Assembly (NCBI GenBank): GCA_020746105.1
Contig: CM036617.1
Span: 158,294,912 to 158,358,911 of the forward strand
Origin: Trogon surrucura
Taxonomy: Eukaryota > Chordata > Aves > Trogoniformes > Trogonidae
DNA: 64,000 bases
Direction of reading: 5' to 3'
The position numbers and the translations under genes were made by a program. Positions 49,501-60,853 of the stretch are shown piece by piece; position 1 is the first letter of the stretch; every line of letters begins with the position of its first letter. The notes beneath the pieces are model-generated. The model was not told the DNA's origin. It worked only from the letters and a program-made list of their open reading frames with translations, and ran no database searches.

Positions 49501-51497
49501 CTGAGCATAGGTTGACATTTGCAGTGCAGAAAACAAGAGCTTTGCCAAACCCAGCCTGAATGTTGGCCATTGCCAGGGACTTGCACCTGGTCAAGTTACA
49601 GTGCAAAAATTTGTACAGTGCTACTGTTAAGCAGTTGAGCCTTGATAGCTCTATTTAAGGCATGTACTTACGAAGCAACTGGAATAACACATTAGGTATG
49701 GTGGTAACTGTGCTCTTCTCTGACACTTGAATTTAGACTTGGATTTTGTTCAGGTTTTTGGCCAGGACCTCAGCTGTTCACAAAGGGGCAGAGCAGGGCT
49801 GTGATAGTGGTTCTGACCACCCTTGGGAGCCGAGCTTCACCTGACCTTGGAGTTGTCCTTAGATCTACACCAGCAGGTTTCTCGTGTGTCTTCTTCCTCC
49901 TTAGCTATTCCTCCCCCACCATTTTTTTTTTCTTTTCCATGTCAGGTCTAAGTAGTAGAATAAAATGAGAATTGCCCTTGTGTAGCCTCTGACAAGCAGA
50001 ATGCTTCTCTTGACATAGCATTTATGAATCTGTTTATAAAGCTATGTGAAGGCCACCCAGGTGAAGGGGCCTGACTTCTCTAGTGTTGCCCACCAAGCTA
50101 ATCCAGAGGTGCATTTGGACAAGACACATTTGGGAGCCTTGCCCACTAGTCCTGTGAAATGATGACCCCTGTACCTCTCTGCTTCAGCTCTGAGGACCAC
50201 ACCCTGACCCAATATAAGTGTCCCCATGAATCATACATTCTAGTGCTTTCCTGTTCCAGTCACTCTAGGGACAATAAACAGCAATGTTAATAAATAAAAG
50301 CAGATGCTATAGACTGAAAATTACGTATGACCCATTTTGCCAATGGTTGCACACACATTTCAGTACATTAAGTACTCTGGGTATGGTTTAGTTTATTCTC
50401 CAACACCTCTCTAGTCTGCCTCTTCCGTGGAGTGGGACTGGAGTGCCTGGGCACAGGAGGGAGGGGAAGTAGCCTTCTACAGATGTGGGTATAGGCTGAC
50501 ACACCTAAGGACTGCAAATCTTGTTGAGCAAACAAGTGATCTGAAGAGGAAATTCATGCTAAAGGAGTCAGTATTCCTTACTTTGGTGTCCATTCTCCTA
50601 CCCTCATGTTTCGGAGAGCTGAGGATAGATGGAAAGAAATGTCGGGTTTCAGCCCAACTGGTTCTGCCTGATTGGACCTGCCAGTGTTCTGCAGTCTCAA
50701 ATCATGGTAGACAGTAGTATTTCAAAAAATACAACTTCTTTTTGCTTTCTAACTGAGCTTCCTAATTCAGTATTGTCTTGGTCAGGAGTCTATATAAAGA
50801 CCAAGAATTTTGAAACAAACAGAAATTTTCTTGGTTTAAAATCAGCTTGTGGAGTAGGAAAATAATTTAAGGGATTTTTGATCTCAAGAGTCTTTTGTTA
50901 ATGATGGCTCCAGGTTGCATATGAAACTCTGTGCAATACTATCCTTATGTAGCAGCTCAGATACAGATGCAATAGTCATGCACTCTCCTGTGTTTCACTG
51001 AGGACCTCATTTGAGATGGCAGGGAGATACGAACATTTTTGTAAAGCTTTAGGGCATGTGGAGCCAGCTGGGATGCACCTATGGAATGCAGCTGAAGAAC
51101 ATTCTGGTCAGAGTGAAACACACTTCACTGCATGAAGCAGTGAATATATCATATCTATGTATCAATGTACACATGCACATATGTATATATGTAAAATCCA
51201 AATAGTTCCTTACTCTTAACTTGCACTTGAGCTGTGAAATAAAATGACACTGCTTCATATCTACTGAAGCAGAACTTGTTTCAAATTCAGTGAAGAATGT
51301 GCCATTCAGTGAAGATGATTTGGCTTGAACTAGTGAGCCTGTTTTCAGAAGAAATCTTCAGTTTTATCAGCTGTTAGTTTTGAAGTGTCAATGCTCAGAG
51401 TTAAAGCTTCCTAAGCCAAAAACAGAGTAGGTTAAATAGATTTGCTCTTAAGTAGCAATAAGAGACTGACAAGAGGAGAGGAAATACATGTAATGTT

Positions 51498-51503
51498 TTT
51501 AAT
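51498..51503 (-). terminator. candidate variant poly(A) signal ATTAAA for AKR1D1
   Basis: This is the first plausible hexamer on the transcript strand, about 107 nt after the stop. A canonical AATAAA reads at about 50,390, which would give a longer UTR. Confidence 0.35.
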
Positions 51504-51609
51504 GCTGATTTTGAACAGTCTCCCAGGAAGTCAAAGCACCAAATGTTGAGTCTCTTTCAGCGAAGCTTATCGGCACCGAGTTAGGAACCTGCGCGGACAC
51601 ACCTTGCTT

Positions 51610-51652
51610 TCAGTATTCATCGTTGAAGGGGTACTCTGGATGGTCACGCCAC
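51610..51652 (-). CDS. AKR1D1: AKR1D1 exon 9, coding part
   Basis: One base completes Met, then [13 protein letters not shown] and TGA (51,610-51,612). The acceptor is ctatccacag. The 3' UTR continues to lower coordinates. Confidence 0.96.
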
Positions 51653-54600
51653 CTGTGGATAGGGCAGATTGAACAAATGAGTTTCCTTTGTGAAGGAGGA
51701 TATCGCATCACTGGTGCAGTTGTCCTTGTGCCTAGCAAACCTCTTCCTTGCAGTGTCTAGGTGGCCTTCATGAACGGCTCTTTTGCTTATTCAGAAGAGG
51801 TCTGCTTTGAATAATCTTCCCTGCAGAGTTGGAAGTAAACCTGTGCATTTAAGGACAGGACAGTGGAGGATGAGACTGCATGCTGTAAGGACAGATAGGG
51901 GAAAAAACAATAAGAGTTTCGATGTCAGCTATTCTTGATAGTAGACTCAGTGAATTTAGTTCAGGTTAGTACAAGTGTTGTTGTAGGCAAGGGGGAGAGG
52001 TTTGCTATGTGTGCATCGTGGAAGGAGAAGACTTTGTTCAGATGTCTGGTATGATGCTTTCACCAAGTGGCTGCCATATTACACTATGTCTGGCTGTCCT
52101 CTAGCTCAGTCTAGATGTAGATGCTCTGCCAGGTTAATAGCACCAGTGGCAGAATATTTACAAAGAATCTTTGGGGTGATGCACTTTGGGGAAGAAAGGG
52201 ATGTTCATGGCTGCATGCTGCTGAAGGTGGAGATGCTTCAGGCTTCAATTTCAAAACTGCATGCTCAGGGAAGATGCATGATCCAGGATCATTATAAAAG
52301 GCAAGAAGAAAATCCCAGGGTCAACTGCAGGTGAAAAAATAAGTGTTTGCCCATTACTGGCAGACTTAAGAGAGAGGTAGTTGTGTTCTGCTGTGGGTGT
52401 TTTTGTTTGTTTGAGAAGATGATGCTAACCCACAAGCCCTGGCTTGACAAACACTTGCCATTAGCAAAATAAAAAAATGTATGAGGAGCGTTCTCAGGTG
52501 CACCATGGCAGCTGGCTGCTTTGCCTTACAGTGGAGCACAACAAATACTGGCATTTATCCCAGCCCCGAATTGTTCCAGTTTGGGAAGGATACATTTCAC
52601 AATATTGAAGTTAACTAACTGGAAGGCATCAAACATTTTGAATTGGTTGTGTCAAAACATTTCATTCCAATATGCAGCCAAGCTGAAGTGTTTACACATT
52701 AACAGATTGAGTTGGTTCGAAAAAACAAGCCACAACACTTTGGCTTGTTTTGTTTCAGTATAAATTGACAATGTCTGAGTTGCCAGTGTCATAATCTCTG
52801 CTTTCCATCTATGGAGCATGCTCACTAATCAGTTCTTACATGTTCAAAGGTCTGAGTCCTTTGAATGAAACTGAATCACTCGGAGGAGTCAATGCAACTG
52901 GTAAGGAAGAACATCCATAGCAGAGACTGGGAGCACAAGACAAATAAAGCAGACTGATTAATGTGAAACTTGCCAAGCACAGTGCTTCTAGATTTCTCCA
53001 AGGGGAGAAGAAACCACTTCAGACTGAGATTTTCTGAAGTACTCGTATTTTTACAAAACCTCCATTTTCTGCTCACATGCTTAACTTGCTAACCCAATCC
53101 ACTGATTGCAATATCCTGTTTGTGTGGGCTTACTCCATTAGAACAACAGATTTGTATTCAGTACCCATGGTAGATGATAACTGCAAGAGCCAGAGGAAAG
53201 CTGCATTCTTCCATTCCTGCTGGCATTTGCATGACAGCAGTCCAATGTTTTGCGTAAAGTTGCCTAACAGGAATGCATGATAGTTTGACTTTAGACTGGT
53301 AACTCATCTGTTGCAGTGTCAATTCTGGTGTCAATTCTCACTTCAGTGTGACAACACATAGTAGGCAGATATATGTTTAATTGCTCCTTACATGGCAACA
53401 TCACTTTTCCAAGAAAGCATTTTTCACAGTCGAGGTCAGACTGTACTTAAACTTTTTACCCAAACACGGCACTCCTGTGAAAACTAGTTGGCAATGTTCA
53501 TCCTATGTATCTTGTTTTCCTTGTCCTCAGTGGCCTCCTGTGACCAAATTTAGTCTAATAAAGCAAAGCATTTAGTTTTTGGGACTGGTGGATTAGAAAA
53601 TTCTGCTTCTGTGTATGCTTTAACTTTGTTTCTGGAAAAGGCTCTTGCATTTGCATCAAGGTTGCATTTTGTGTATATACTCACTAAAAGTTTAAATGAC
53701 GTTATAGCTCAACTTATCTATGAAAACCCAATAATTTCAAATACCAAAACACACATTAAGAATCTGCTAGACCATTTGTGAGAAGCCTTCTGGAACCGAG
53801 TGCTGCTAATTGATGGATGACTATTTTAAGTTTAAAGAAGCTAAAGCTTCAGAGCACCTGGCTGAACTTAAATGTGAAAGATGAAATCCATTATGATGCT
53901 TTTAACTTAGTTCATATTTCCTTTCATATTTATGCACCACAATAAGGGGCTTACTTGGTTTTTTGCAACGTTTCCCTCATTTTGAGTAATGGTCAATGTT
54001 TTAGAGTGCTATTAATGCTGCTATTCTTGCTTTTCATTATTTTTAGTGCTTAGGCACACTACAGTTTGGCAAGACAGATAATCCAAGATAACAAGAGAAA
54101 TGTATGGAAATGAATCTCCAGAATTTGGCTACACAGTCTGTGCCCTGAAGAGGCGAAAGTGTAACTCTGGGCCAGAAACTGTAGATGGTATTGAGCTTGA
54201 AGGAAAAACAGTTCCGTTCCCTGGAAGGGGAGATGTTGGGTCAGTGTGAATGTTCTGGGGTAGTGCAGCCTTCAGATGAAGCAGAACTACATTGGGTAGT
54301 TCTAGCTACATTTAGATCACAAGCAGCAAGAGACTAAGCCTTGTGAGTTCTTAGAAGATATAACTAGGAAGTGGTCTAGCAGTCAAACAAGCTGCATGGT
54401 TTTTTGCTTTCCATAAAAAAAAAGTACAACTCGACATGCCAGCAGAAGAGGGAGATTGTGAAGAAGACTGTGTCAGATGAGAGGACAAAAAGTTTCTGAC
54501 CACTTGTGGCCGCTAAGATGCATTCTGTTCTATGTAGAAGTTGAGTAGGCAAATTTTGATGTTCTGACCCAAAGAACTAAGAGAGAAGGAGAGCTCCCCC

Positions 54601-57600
54601 CTCAATTAGCCCTGTGGCTTCAGGTAGCAGTGTTCATATTACTTGGCCTTCCAGATGGCAATTTAGGACAAGTTGCCTCTGGAGACACTACATTTACATA
54701 CAACGCATAAGCCATTGTACTTGAGCTGTGACATGGCTTGCTGAGCACTGTAAGTGAAGATGGGACAGGAGGAGAAAGACAGAAAATGCTCTTACTAGAA
54801 TTTCAGCTCTGATATCCACACTGCTAGGCAGGGGCAGAGCTACACTTTGTGAGTGGCTGGGACTGTCTTTATAACATATAGCAGAAAGTGTTTAAGGAGA
54901 TGGACCAGGTACGGTCACTTTCTACTAGATGGGCTTTTGACATCTGAACTGTAAGCAGATATTGCACAGTCACTTTTGCTGTTGGTCCAGAAGCATATTC
55001 AGGCTGTATTAAACACCTCCCATATTTAAGACTTACCTTAAAATAAGGTTGTTTATACAAAAAAATAATAAAGTAATACAATTTTTTTTTTTAATCCTCT
55101 GAAAAGATAGGAATGTTCTGTGAGGCTCTAGGGTTTCTCTTGGACTTACATTAGCAGTTCCACATAACGAACGTTTTTGTTCAGGGCTTCAATCTCTTTC
55201 ATCTCTTTCTCGGTGAGGGAGAAGTCAAAGATCTAATGAAAAGAGATATCAGGAATAAGTTAGCACTTCTTGTTATAAACAGCACATTCCAGATTTCAGA
55301 AGTACAACCCTTCACATCTATCCCCCCCCCCCCCCCCCCCCCCCCCCCAAATCCATACTTGCTTGCATTTATAGGAGTCTTGAGAATTTGGAGAAGTCCA
55401 GTCACATTTGCTTATGCTCTTTTGCCAGAAGAGGAAGGTAGCCTGGCAAGTACTGGGCGATTAGCTTTGAAAGCAATACATTGACAGGGAAAGCAGGGGA
55501 GCTGCTCAGGGTACTGAGGGCTGAAAGGAACACAGGAACAGGTTCTTCAGCCAGATGCTTTCTAACAGGGTCATTACGAGCCTTTCTGGCACACCTCTTT
55601 GCAAAAACCCTTCCCAAACAAAGCTGCCCCATACCTGAAGGCTGGACAGAACAAGTCAGTCATTCCTGAACAGCTACAGACAGCGATCTTGGGCTCCTGA
55701 CCTGCTGAATTACTTCATCTCCCTTATGCTGCTCACTGTGGCAGCTGGGGCTCTGGATATACCAGCGAGCTGGAACTTTAGCTATTCCAGAGGGTTAAAA
55801 GCAAAACTTCCTCTCTAGTTTGCTCTATTATTGTCACATCATGGTATCATTAAGTGATGGGAACGAGCAGCATCAAATGTGTCGAAGCTTGACATTAGTC
55901 AAGCCTTATGTCTACAGAAATAAATGGAAAACTAACCTTCTACAGGGACTAAGCCAATGTAAGTGGATTCATCCATGCACCATTGGAGCACAAATTTACC
56001 TCAAAATTCTCTCTGATGCGTTGTGGATTGAAGCTTTTTGGGATGACCACGATGCCTCGCTGGATGTTGAAACGCAAAGCAACCTGTGCAGCTGTCTTGT
56101 TGTACTTTTTGCCAATGGCGTTCAGCACCGGATCCTTCAGTAAAGGAGGGGAGGACACGTTTACCCTGGAAGAAAATTAGAAAAAAAAAGAAAAACAAAA
56201 AAAACCCTTGCCTTTAACATCAAAACATAGAGGCATCTACCTGTTTGTAGACAGAATTTTTTGACAAGTAGTGTGAAAGATGAGAGAAAAGATTTGGCAT
56301 TTAAGTTGCTGGGTTGTCAAAGGCAACTTCCTATTTGATATTCTAATGTTGACTTAGTTTCTACTTCTTCACCTAAGCCCTGACAGTTACAGACACTTGT
56401 CTTCAGTTAGAGGAAACATAAAGTGACCTCCTATACAGACATCTGGCATTTTTTGATGACAGCATGCAGCAGGAGTGTTGCAAGTTTAATTCACAACAGT
56501 AATATTTAGACACTGAAGTTCAAAGTTGCTTTGAAAAATGGGGACAAACGTATTTTGCACAGAGACCCAGCAGTGAAGAACTGTTATTTTTTTTTTTCCT
56601 AGATATTGTCCTTCTATTTGAAAGTAACATCGGGACTTACCATGTTTCATCTCTTGAGGTTCCCAGTGGGCTGTACCCAACGATAACAATGTCATGCTGT
56701 CTGCAAAATTCTAAGAGTTTGGGTTGGGTGAAATAGGGGTGGCATTCAACCTGCAAGAGCAACATAAAAAGCATGATTAATCAACAGGACCAGATACAGA
56801 AGCAGATGGTGTCCCAATATTTGTGAGAGCTACAGACCAGGTGATGCTTTCAGGAAAGGATACATGGGAGTTAAGGTATAGGGAAACTCAGTCTGTGGCT
56901 ACTGTTCAAACTGTACGTTGATGGGTGATGGGTTTTTTGTTTGTTTATTGGACAGCAGATCAACATTTGTGATTATAATTTAGCTGCAGAGAATTTTTTA
57001 TTGGCCCGCAGTGGAAAGGTGGCAATAAGTAGAAGGGATGGAAGTGAGAGAAACTCATTAGAGAAGTAGGCTGAGAAGGCAACCCATCTCGTGTGGGTCA
57101 GATCTTTGTTTCTCTGCCTCTTGCATTTAGGGTGACTAATCTGATGTTGCTTTTAGGGAAAGTGTTGGCATAAGCTATCCCAGACGGAAAGGTGAGGGAG
57201 GCATATATAAAAGGTGAGACATCTCCATAATGGTTACAACCTTGTTACAAGCTCTGCCCTCACACATTGCAAATACTGTGCATCGTTCCCTTACAGGCAG
57301 GGATTTTCTGGCTGTGTCCTCAGTCTCTGGGAAAGGTGACAGAGCAATCACTGTATGCAGGCAGTCTGAAGCTAGCTGGCACATCTATGATTGCTGGCTC
57401 ACTGCCCTAAGCTGGGCTTAATCTTTTGCCTGGTCTTCCTTGACCCCAAGAAGCATCAGCAACGCTCAGTCTTAGGGGCACGCCAGAAACGCAATTGCAT
57501 TTTGCACCCGCTGGGCATGTTAATACCAGTGAAAGGTGCTGGAATTTCCTCTTCTCACAGGCTGCCTTTCCCTGCAGGCCAAGGACAGAAACGAAGGCTA

Positions 57601-60600
57601 TGGCCAGCCTTCCTGCCTTGTCTCACATCAATCCCAGTCCTCCAGGCCATGCGATGAGGGTGGGAAGTTGGATATTTGTTTGTGCCAGATGAGTCAGAAG
57701 AGCTTCCCAGTGATTTCTAGGAAACACAGTGAGCTGCCAAATGCCGGTGCCAAAAGTATTGGGCATTCAGATGGGTCACTGCCACTTACCACCTTCTCTG
57801 AGCCCTGCTACTGTAATTTAAGTCGGATATGCCTATCGTCTTCAAAAGCTTGTTCATCTCCAGTCAGTCGCTTAATGGAGTTTCCTCTTTAATTCAGATT
57901 TTTCTCTAACTCTTACTGGTATCTTATGGGAAAGACACAAGAAAGCAAGTACAGGAAATTTAAGAATTGCTTCTAATGGCCTTTAAACTTGAGAAGCTTA
58001 GAGTGATGCAGAATCCCTGAGGGATGTTTTGGTTTGGTGTCAGCTGAGGTGGACGTGGCTTCATTGAGGACTGGTTAGCTCTGAATGGTTTGTCTTGGCA
58101 ATTTTTTGGACTTAAAGTACAGGGCAGAGATGTAAGATCTGCACTGACACAGCGTTTAACCTTGCTACAGAACTTCGGTACAAAGGCTCCAATTTTACAG
58201 TCCTGGAGCAGGAACCAAGGGGAACGATTGTTCCAGCACCTTCAAATATTTATCTTTAACCTAGATAGGATAAGTAATATCTTCAAGCTAGAAATGGAAG
58301 TGTGACAGTATGGAGGGCAGCATCTGTGGCAAAGTATATTTCACCTTTCTGCACGTGGTGGCTTAGGTCACATGTGGCTTATGCGTTCCCTACAGGCCAG
58401 TGGCACCATGGTAGGTGCTGCTCTTGGCTTACAGTCTTACCTGGTTGCTGACAGGTTTGTACTTAAGTCCTGGCTTGTTCAGGATCATCTCCAGCTGCCT
58501 GCGGTTGAAATTGGATACTCCAATAGACTTTGCCAAGCCTGCATCTTTACATGCTTCCATAGCCTGCAAAGAAAGTAAAGATTAGTGGAGTCCCACACAT
58601 TGGCTGGATTTCTTGGAGTGTGCATTTTAGAGCTAGGTGGAAGATGCTCCATCCTTGAGACTGCAGGAAAACCTTTGCTGCGGCAGAACTAATAGCTCTA
58701 TTAGCATGAGGGCTGGTGCCCTCTAACTCCATTCCTGTGTAGACCCGCTTTCCAGACCAAGCCCTAATGGTTTATACCTCCTGCGAGGATAGAATTTGTC
58801 TGAGGAGCAAAAAGATTAACGTGAGATATAGATACTTAAGTGCCAGACATCTGCTTTCAAAGAGTTTTTCTTACTTTATGCTGCTTTAGCACTGCCTCAA
58901 AGCTGGAGATGGGAGAGTGAACAAAACAGATTGCTTTCTTGATAAGTCAATTTATTCCTTTTGATTATACAACTATTTTTTTCATATGAAGTCCCTATCC
59001 AGTAAAATCCCCTAAATATCTGGCAAGGCACATCACAGAATCATCATGGAAAACTTCAGGATACTATCAAGAATTAAAAAAAAAACAAACGAGGAGGCCG
59101 AGGAATTCTAGGTATTCTGCACTTCAGACAAATCCTAATAGCCGAGAAAGCCTTATGAATACATGCCCTGGTCTTCATTAGCTTCATCTGCTGGGCTGTT
59201 AAGGGGAAAGTGGGTCCTTTTCTACAGTACTCCACTGTTCCCAGAATCTCTGCACACAAGTGATTCAGTGGCTGTTTGAGGCAGAGCAGACCCCACCGTG
59301 GAGCTGGATGCCCCTCTTGCCCATTTTGTTACTCTTTTCTGTGCCTCAGGAGCTGAAAGCAGGGAGGTAAAGAGGCACCATGTATTTGATGACCTCTACT
59401 TGGCCTCATATGCTTTGTATCACTCGATGACAAGTCAGCAAATATAGTCATCTGGAGCTGTTCTTGCCTGCTAGCACCATGCTGAGGGGGTGAAATTATC
59501 TGGTTTGAGTTTCGCCAGTTTTATTTAGATTGATGCTATTATTTGCAGACATTCATCATCACCTATTTTTCTCTTGGCTTATTAGCTGAAGAGAATGATC
59601 AGCTACAATAAATCCTTTACAATAATCACCAGCTTGAAGATAAAAAAAATGTAATAGTGTTGGGACAGCTGTTGCTTTCAACATTTGAGCAACTAGCCTG
59701 TGGAAGAGAGAAGAGTGAACTGCATCAGCCAAAGACAAGGCTAAGAAAAACAGCTAAGGAGGAAGTTCCCATTCCCCCTGAGCCCCAGCCCGGGTGGCTC
59801 AGCTGCCAGGTAAAGCCCAAGCCTGGCCTGAGCTATCTCCTGCTCTAAACTTCCACTCAGAGTTTCACCCATTTTCAATATGCACCTCGAGTAAAGCTAA
59901 ATTGAGACATGACTATCCAGCTCTGGACAGTACAAGTTGAAGTAGAGCATATAGTGGCCCATATTATTCCTCTTGGTGTAAAATGGCCTTGAATTAGTAA
60001 TGCTTTTGCAGCAGATCTGGTGCAGAAGGAAACCTGACCAGCTTTGGCCATGAATCAGTGTGTCTAATACTTCGAAAGGCAGGAGTGTGAGGAGATTGCT
60101 AATATTGCTTTCTGCTTCACCTGAGATCCTGAAGCCAAGTGGCAGTAGGCTTAAGGAGACATCTGTCTATGGAACTAGAGCATATCCCAACGTTAGGATA
60201 CAATCTTTAAGGCAAATGCTACTTCCCTCTAAGTTTTCTTATCAGATAAAGACCACAAGGCTTTTCTGCTAATCAAATTTAGAAGTGAGTGAACTTGTTA
60301 TGATGGCAAGGGTTTGGTTTTGTTTTCTTTTCTTGTTGGATTTTTTTTGGTGGGTATTTGTTATGGTGAGCTTTAGGGCAAATCCTATTTTTTTCTTGAA
60401 AATGAAAAGCTTGTTTTGTTTTGAGGAGGATATTCTTAGGACTCCAACTTTCTCCTGCTGTAAAGATCTGATAAAGAAGAAAGATAGGTAAAAACATACA
60501 TATAACTCAACTAGCAAATGTAAAGTGCACTGTGAAAGAAAGAATGTGGATGTCAGATATTTCAACCATGTTTTTTTTGTTATAAAATAATCAAGTGATG

Positions 60601-60853
60601 GCAAGAAACAACATCCTTAGGGAGAGAACTAAAATTTATCCATAGAGGTAGTAGAATTTGATCCCCATTTGCCTTGTCAACATGCCTCAGCTCTGTTTAT
60701 GAAGGCCTTGAGTAAAATCAAGAATGAGGATCTGTGGTTTTAAAGCATATATGGGTGGTTGTTGTGTTTGCTTACCTCCCAAGTGGCACATAAGTCCGTC
60801 TCATGGTAGATAAACTTTCCATTTTCATCTCTTGGGTAGATCGCATCACCAGG
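51610..60853 (-). CDS. AKR1D1: 3-oxo-5beta-steroid 4-dehydrogenase (5beta-reductase), exons 4-9, 5' end off the window
   Basis: AKR1D1 reduces the delta4 double bond of 3-ketosteroids to the 5beta form with NADPH in the cytosol, mainly in liver for bile acid synthesis and steroid hormone clearance. Six exons join in phase: 60,776-60,853, 58,441-58,563, 56,641-56,750, 56,000-56,165, 55,150-55,232 and 51,610-51,652. They give 200 residues that match human residues 127-326 with no indels. Visible NADPH- and steroid-site residues in human numbering are Ser169 and Asn170 (GVSNFN), Gln193, Tyr219 (GYSPLG), Trp230, Lys273/Ser274 (IPKSFN), Arg279 and Asn283. The C-terminus [13 protein letters not shown] is AKR1D1-specific and separates it from AKR1C and AKR1B. 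The catalytic Tyr58 and Glu120 lie in exons 2-3, beyond the right edge. All GT-AG sites are intact. It is transcribed toward the PARP-like cluster. Confidence 0.97.
51653..55149 (-). other. AKR1D1 intron 8
   Basis: About 3.5 kb with no other gene or clear repeat seen. It is AT-rich with scattered short homopolymers. Confidence 0.75.
55150..55232 (-). CDS. AKR1D1: AKR1D1 exon 8
   Basis: This exon of 83 nt encodes [20 protein letters not shown], then VRYVELL and two bases of Met. The donor is AAT/GTAAGT. The acceptor is preceded 90 bp upstream by a long G run on the transcript strand. Confidence 0.97.
55322..55348 (+). repeat. C homopolymer of 27 bases in AKR1D1 intron 7
   Basis: An uninterrupted C run on + is therefore G27 on the AKR1D1 transcript. 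It ends 90 bp before the exon 8 acceptor, inside the zone where branch point and splicing elements normally lie. It is able to form G-quadruplexes. Confidence 0.92.
56000..56165 (-). CDS. AKR1D1: AKR1D1 exon 7
   Basis: This exon of 166 nt encodes [20 protein letters not shown], then [17 protein letters not shown] and [15 protein letters not shown], the aldo-keto reductase signature that binds the 2'-phosphate of NADPH. Confidence 0.97.
56641..56750 (-). CDS. AKR1D1: AKR1D1 exon 6
   Basis: This exon of 110 nt encodes [20 protein letters not shown], then [16 protein letters not shown] with a split Trp codon. Tyr219 stacks on the nicotinamide in family structures. The donor is ATG/GTAAGT. Confidence 0.97.
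56751..60775 (-). other. AKR1D1 introns 4 and 5 (around exon 5)
   Basis: These introns of about 2.2 and 1.7 kb show no further exon, RNA gene or clear interspersed repeat that I can recognise. Confidence 0.6.
58441..58563 (-). CDS. AKR1D1: AKR1D1 exon 5
   Basis: This exon of 123 nt encodes [20 protein letters not shown], then [21 protein letters not shown]. It includes the cofactor-carboxamide contacts Ser169, Asn170 and Gln193. The donor is CAG/GTAAGA. Confidence 0.97.
60776..60853 (-). CDS. AKR1D1: AKR1D1 exon 4
   Basis: This exon of 78 nt encodes [20 protein letters not shown] and then LCATWE. The acceptor is ttttcag and the donor is GAG/GTAAGC. It is in phase 0 at both ends and equals human residues 127-152. 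Confidence 0.96.

Larger units (their letters stand above)
29400..51490. other. gene-poor interval between PARP copies and AKR1D1
   Basis: About 22 kb of mostly AT-rich sequence in which I recognise no coding exon on either strand. It contains CR1 fragments at 31,460, 35,497, 39,711 and 46,270, a TGATC pentamer repeat at 39,541, and an isolated splice-bounded open segment at 48,690-48,751 of unknown meaning. Confidence 0.5.
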
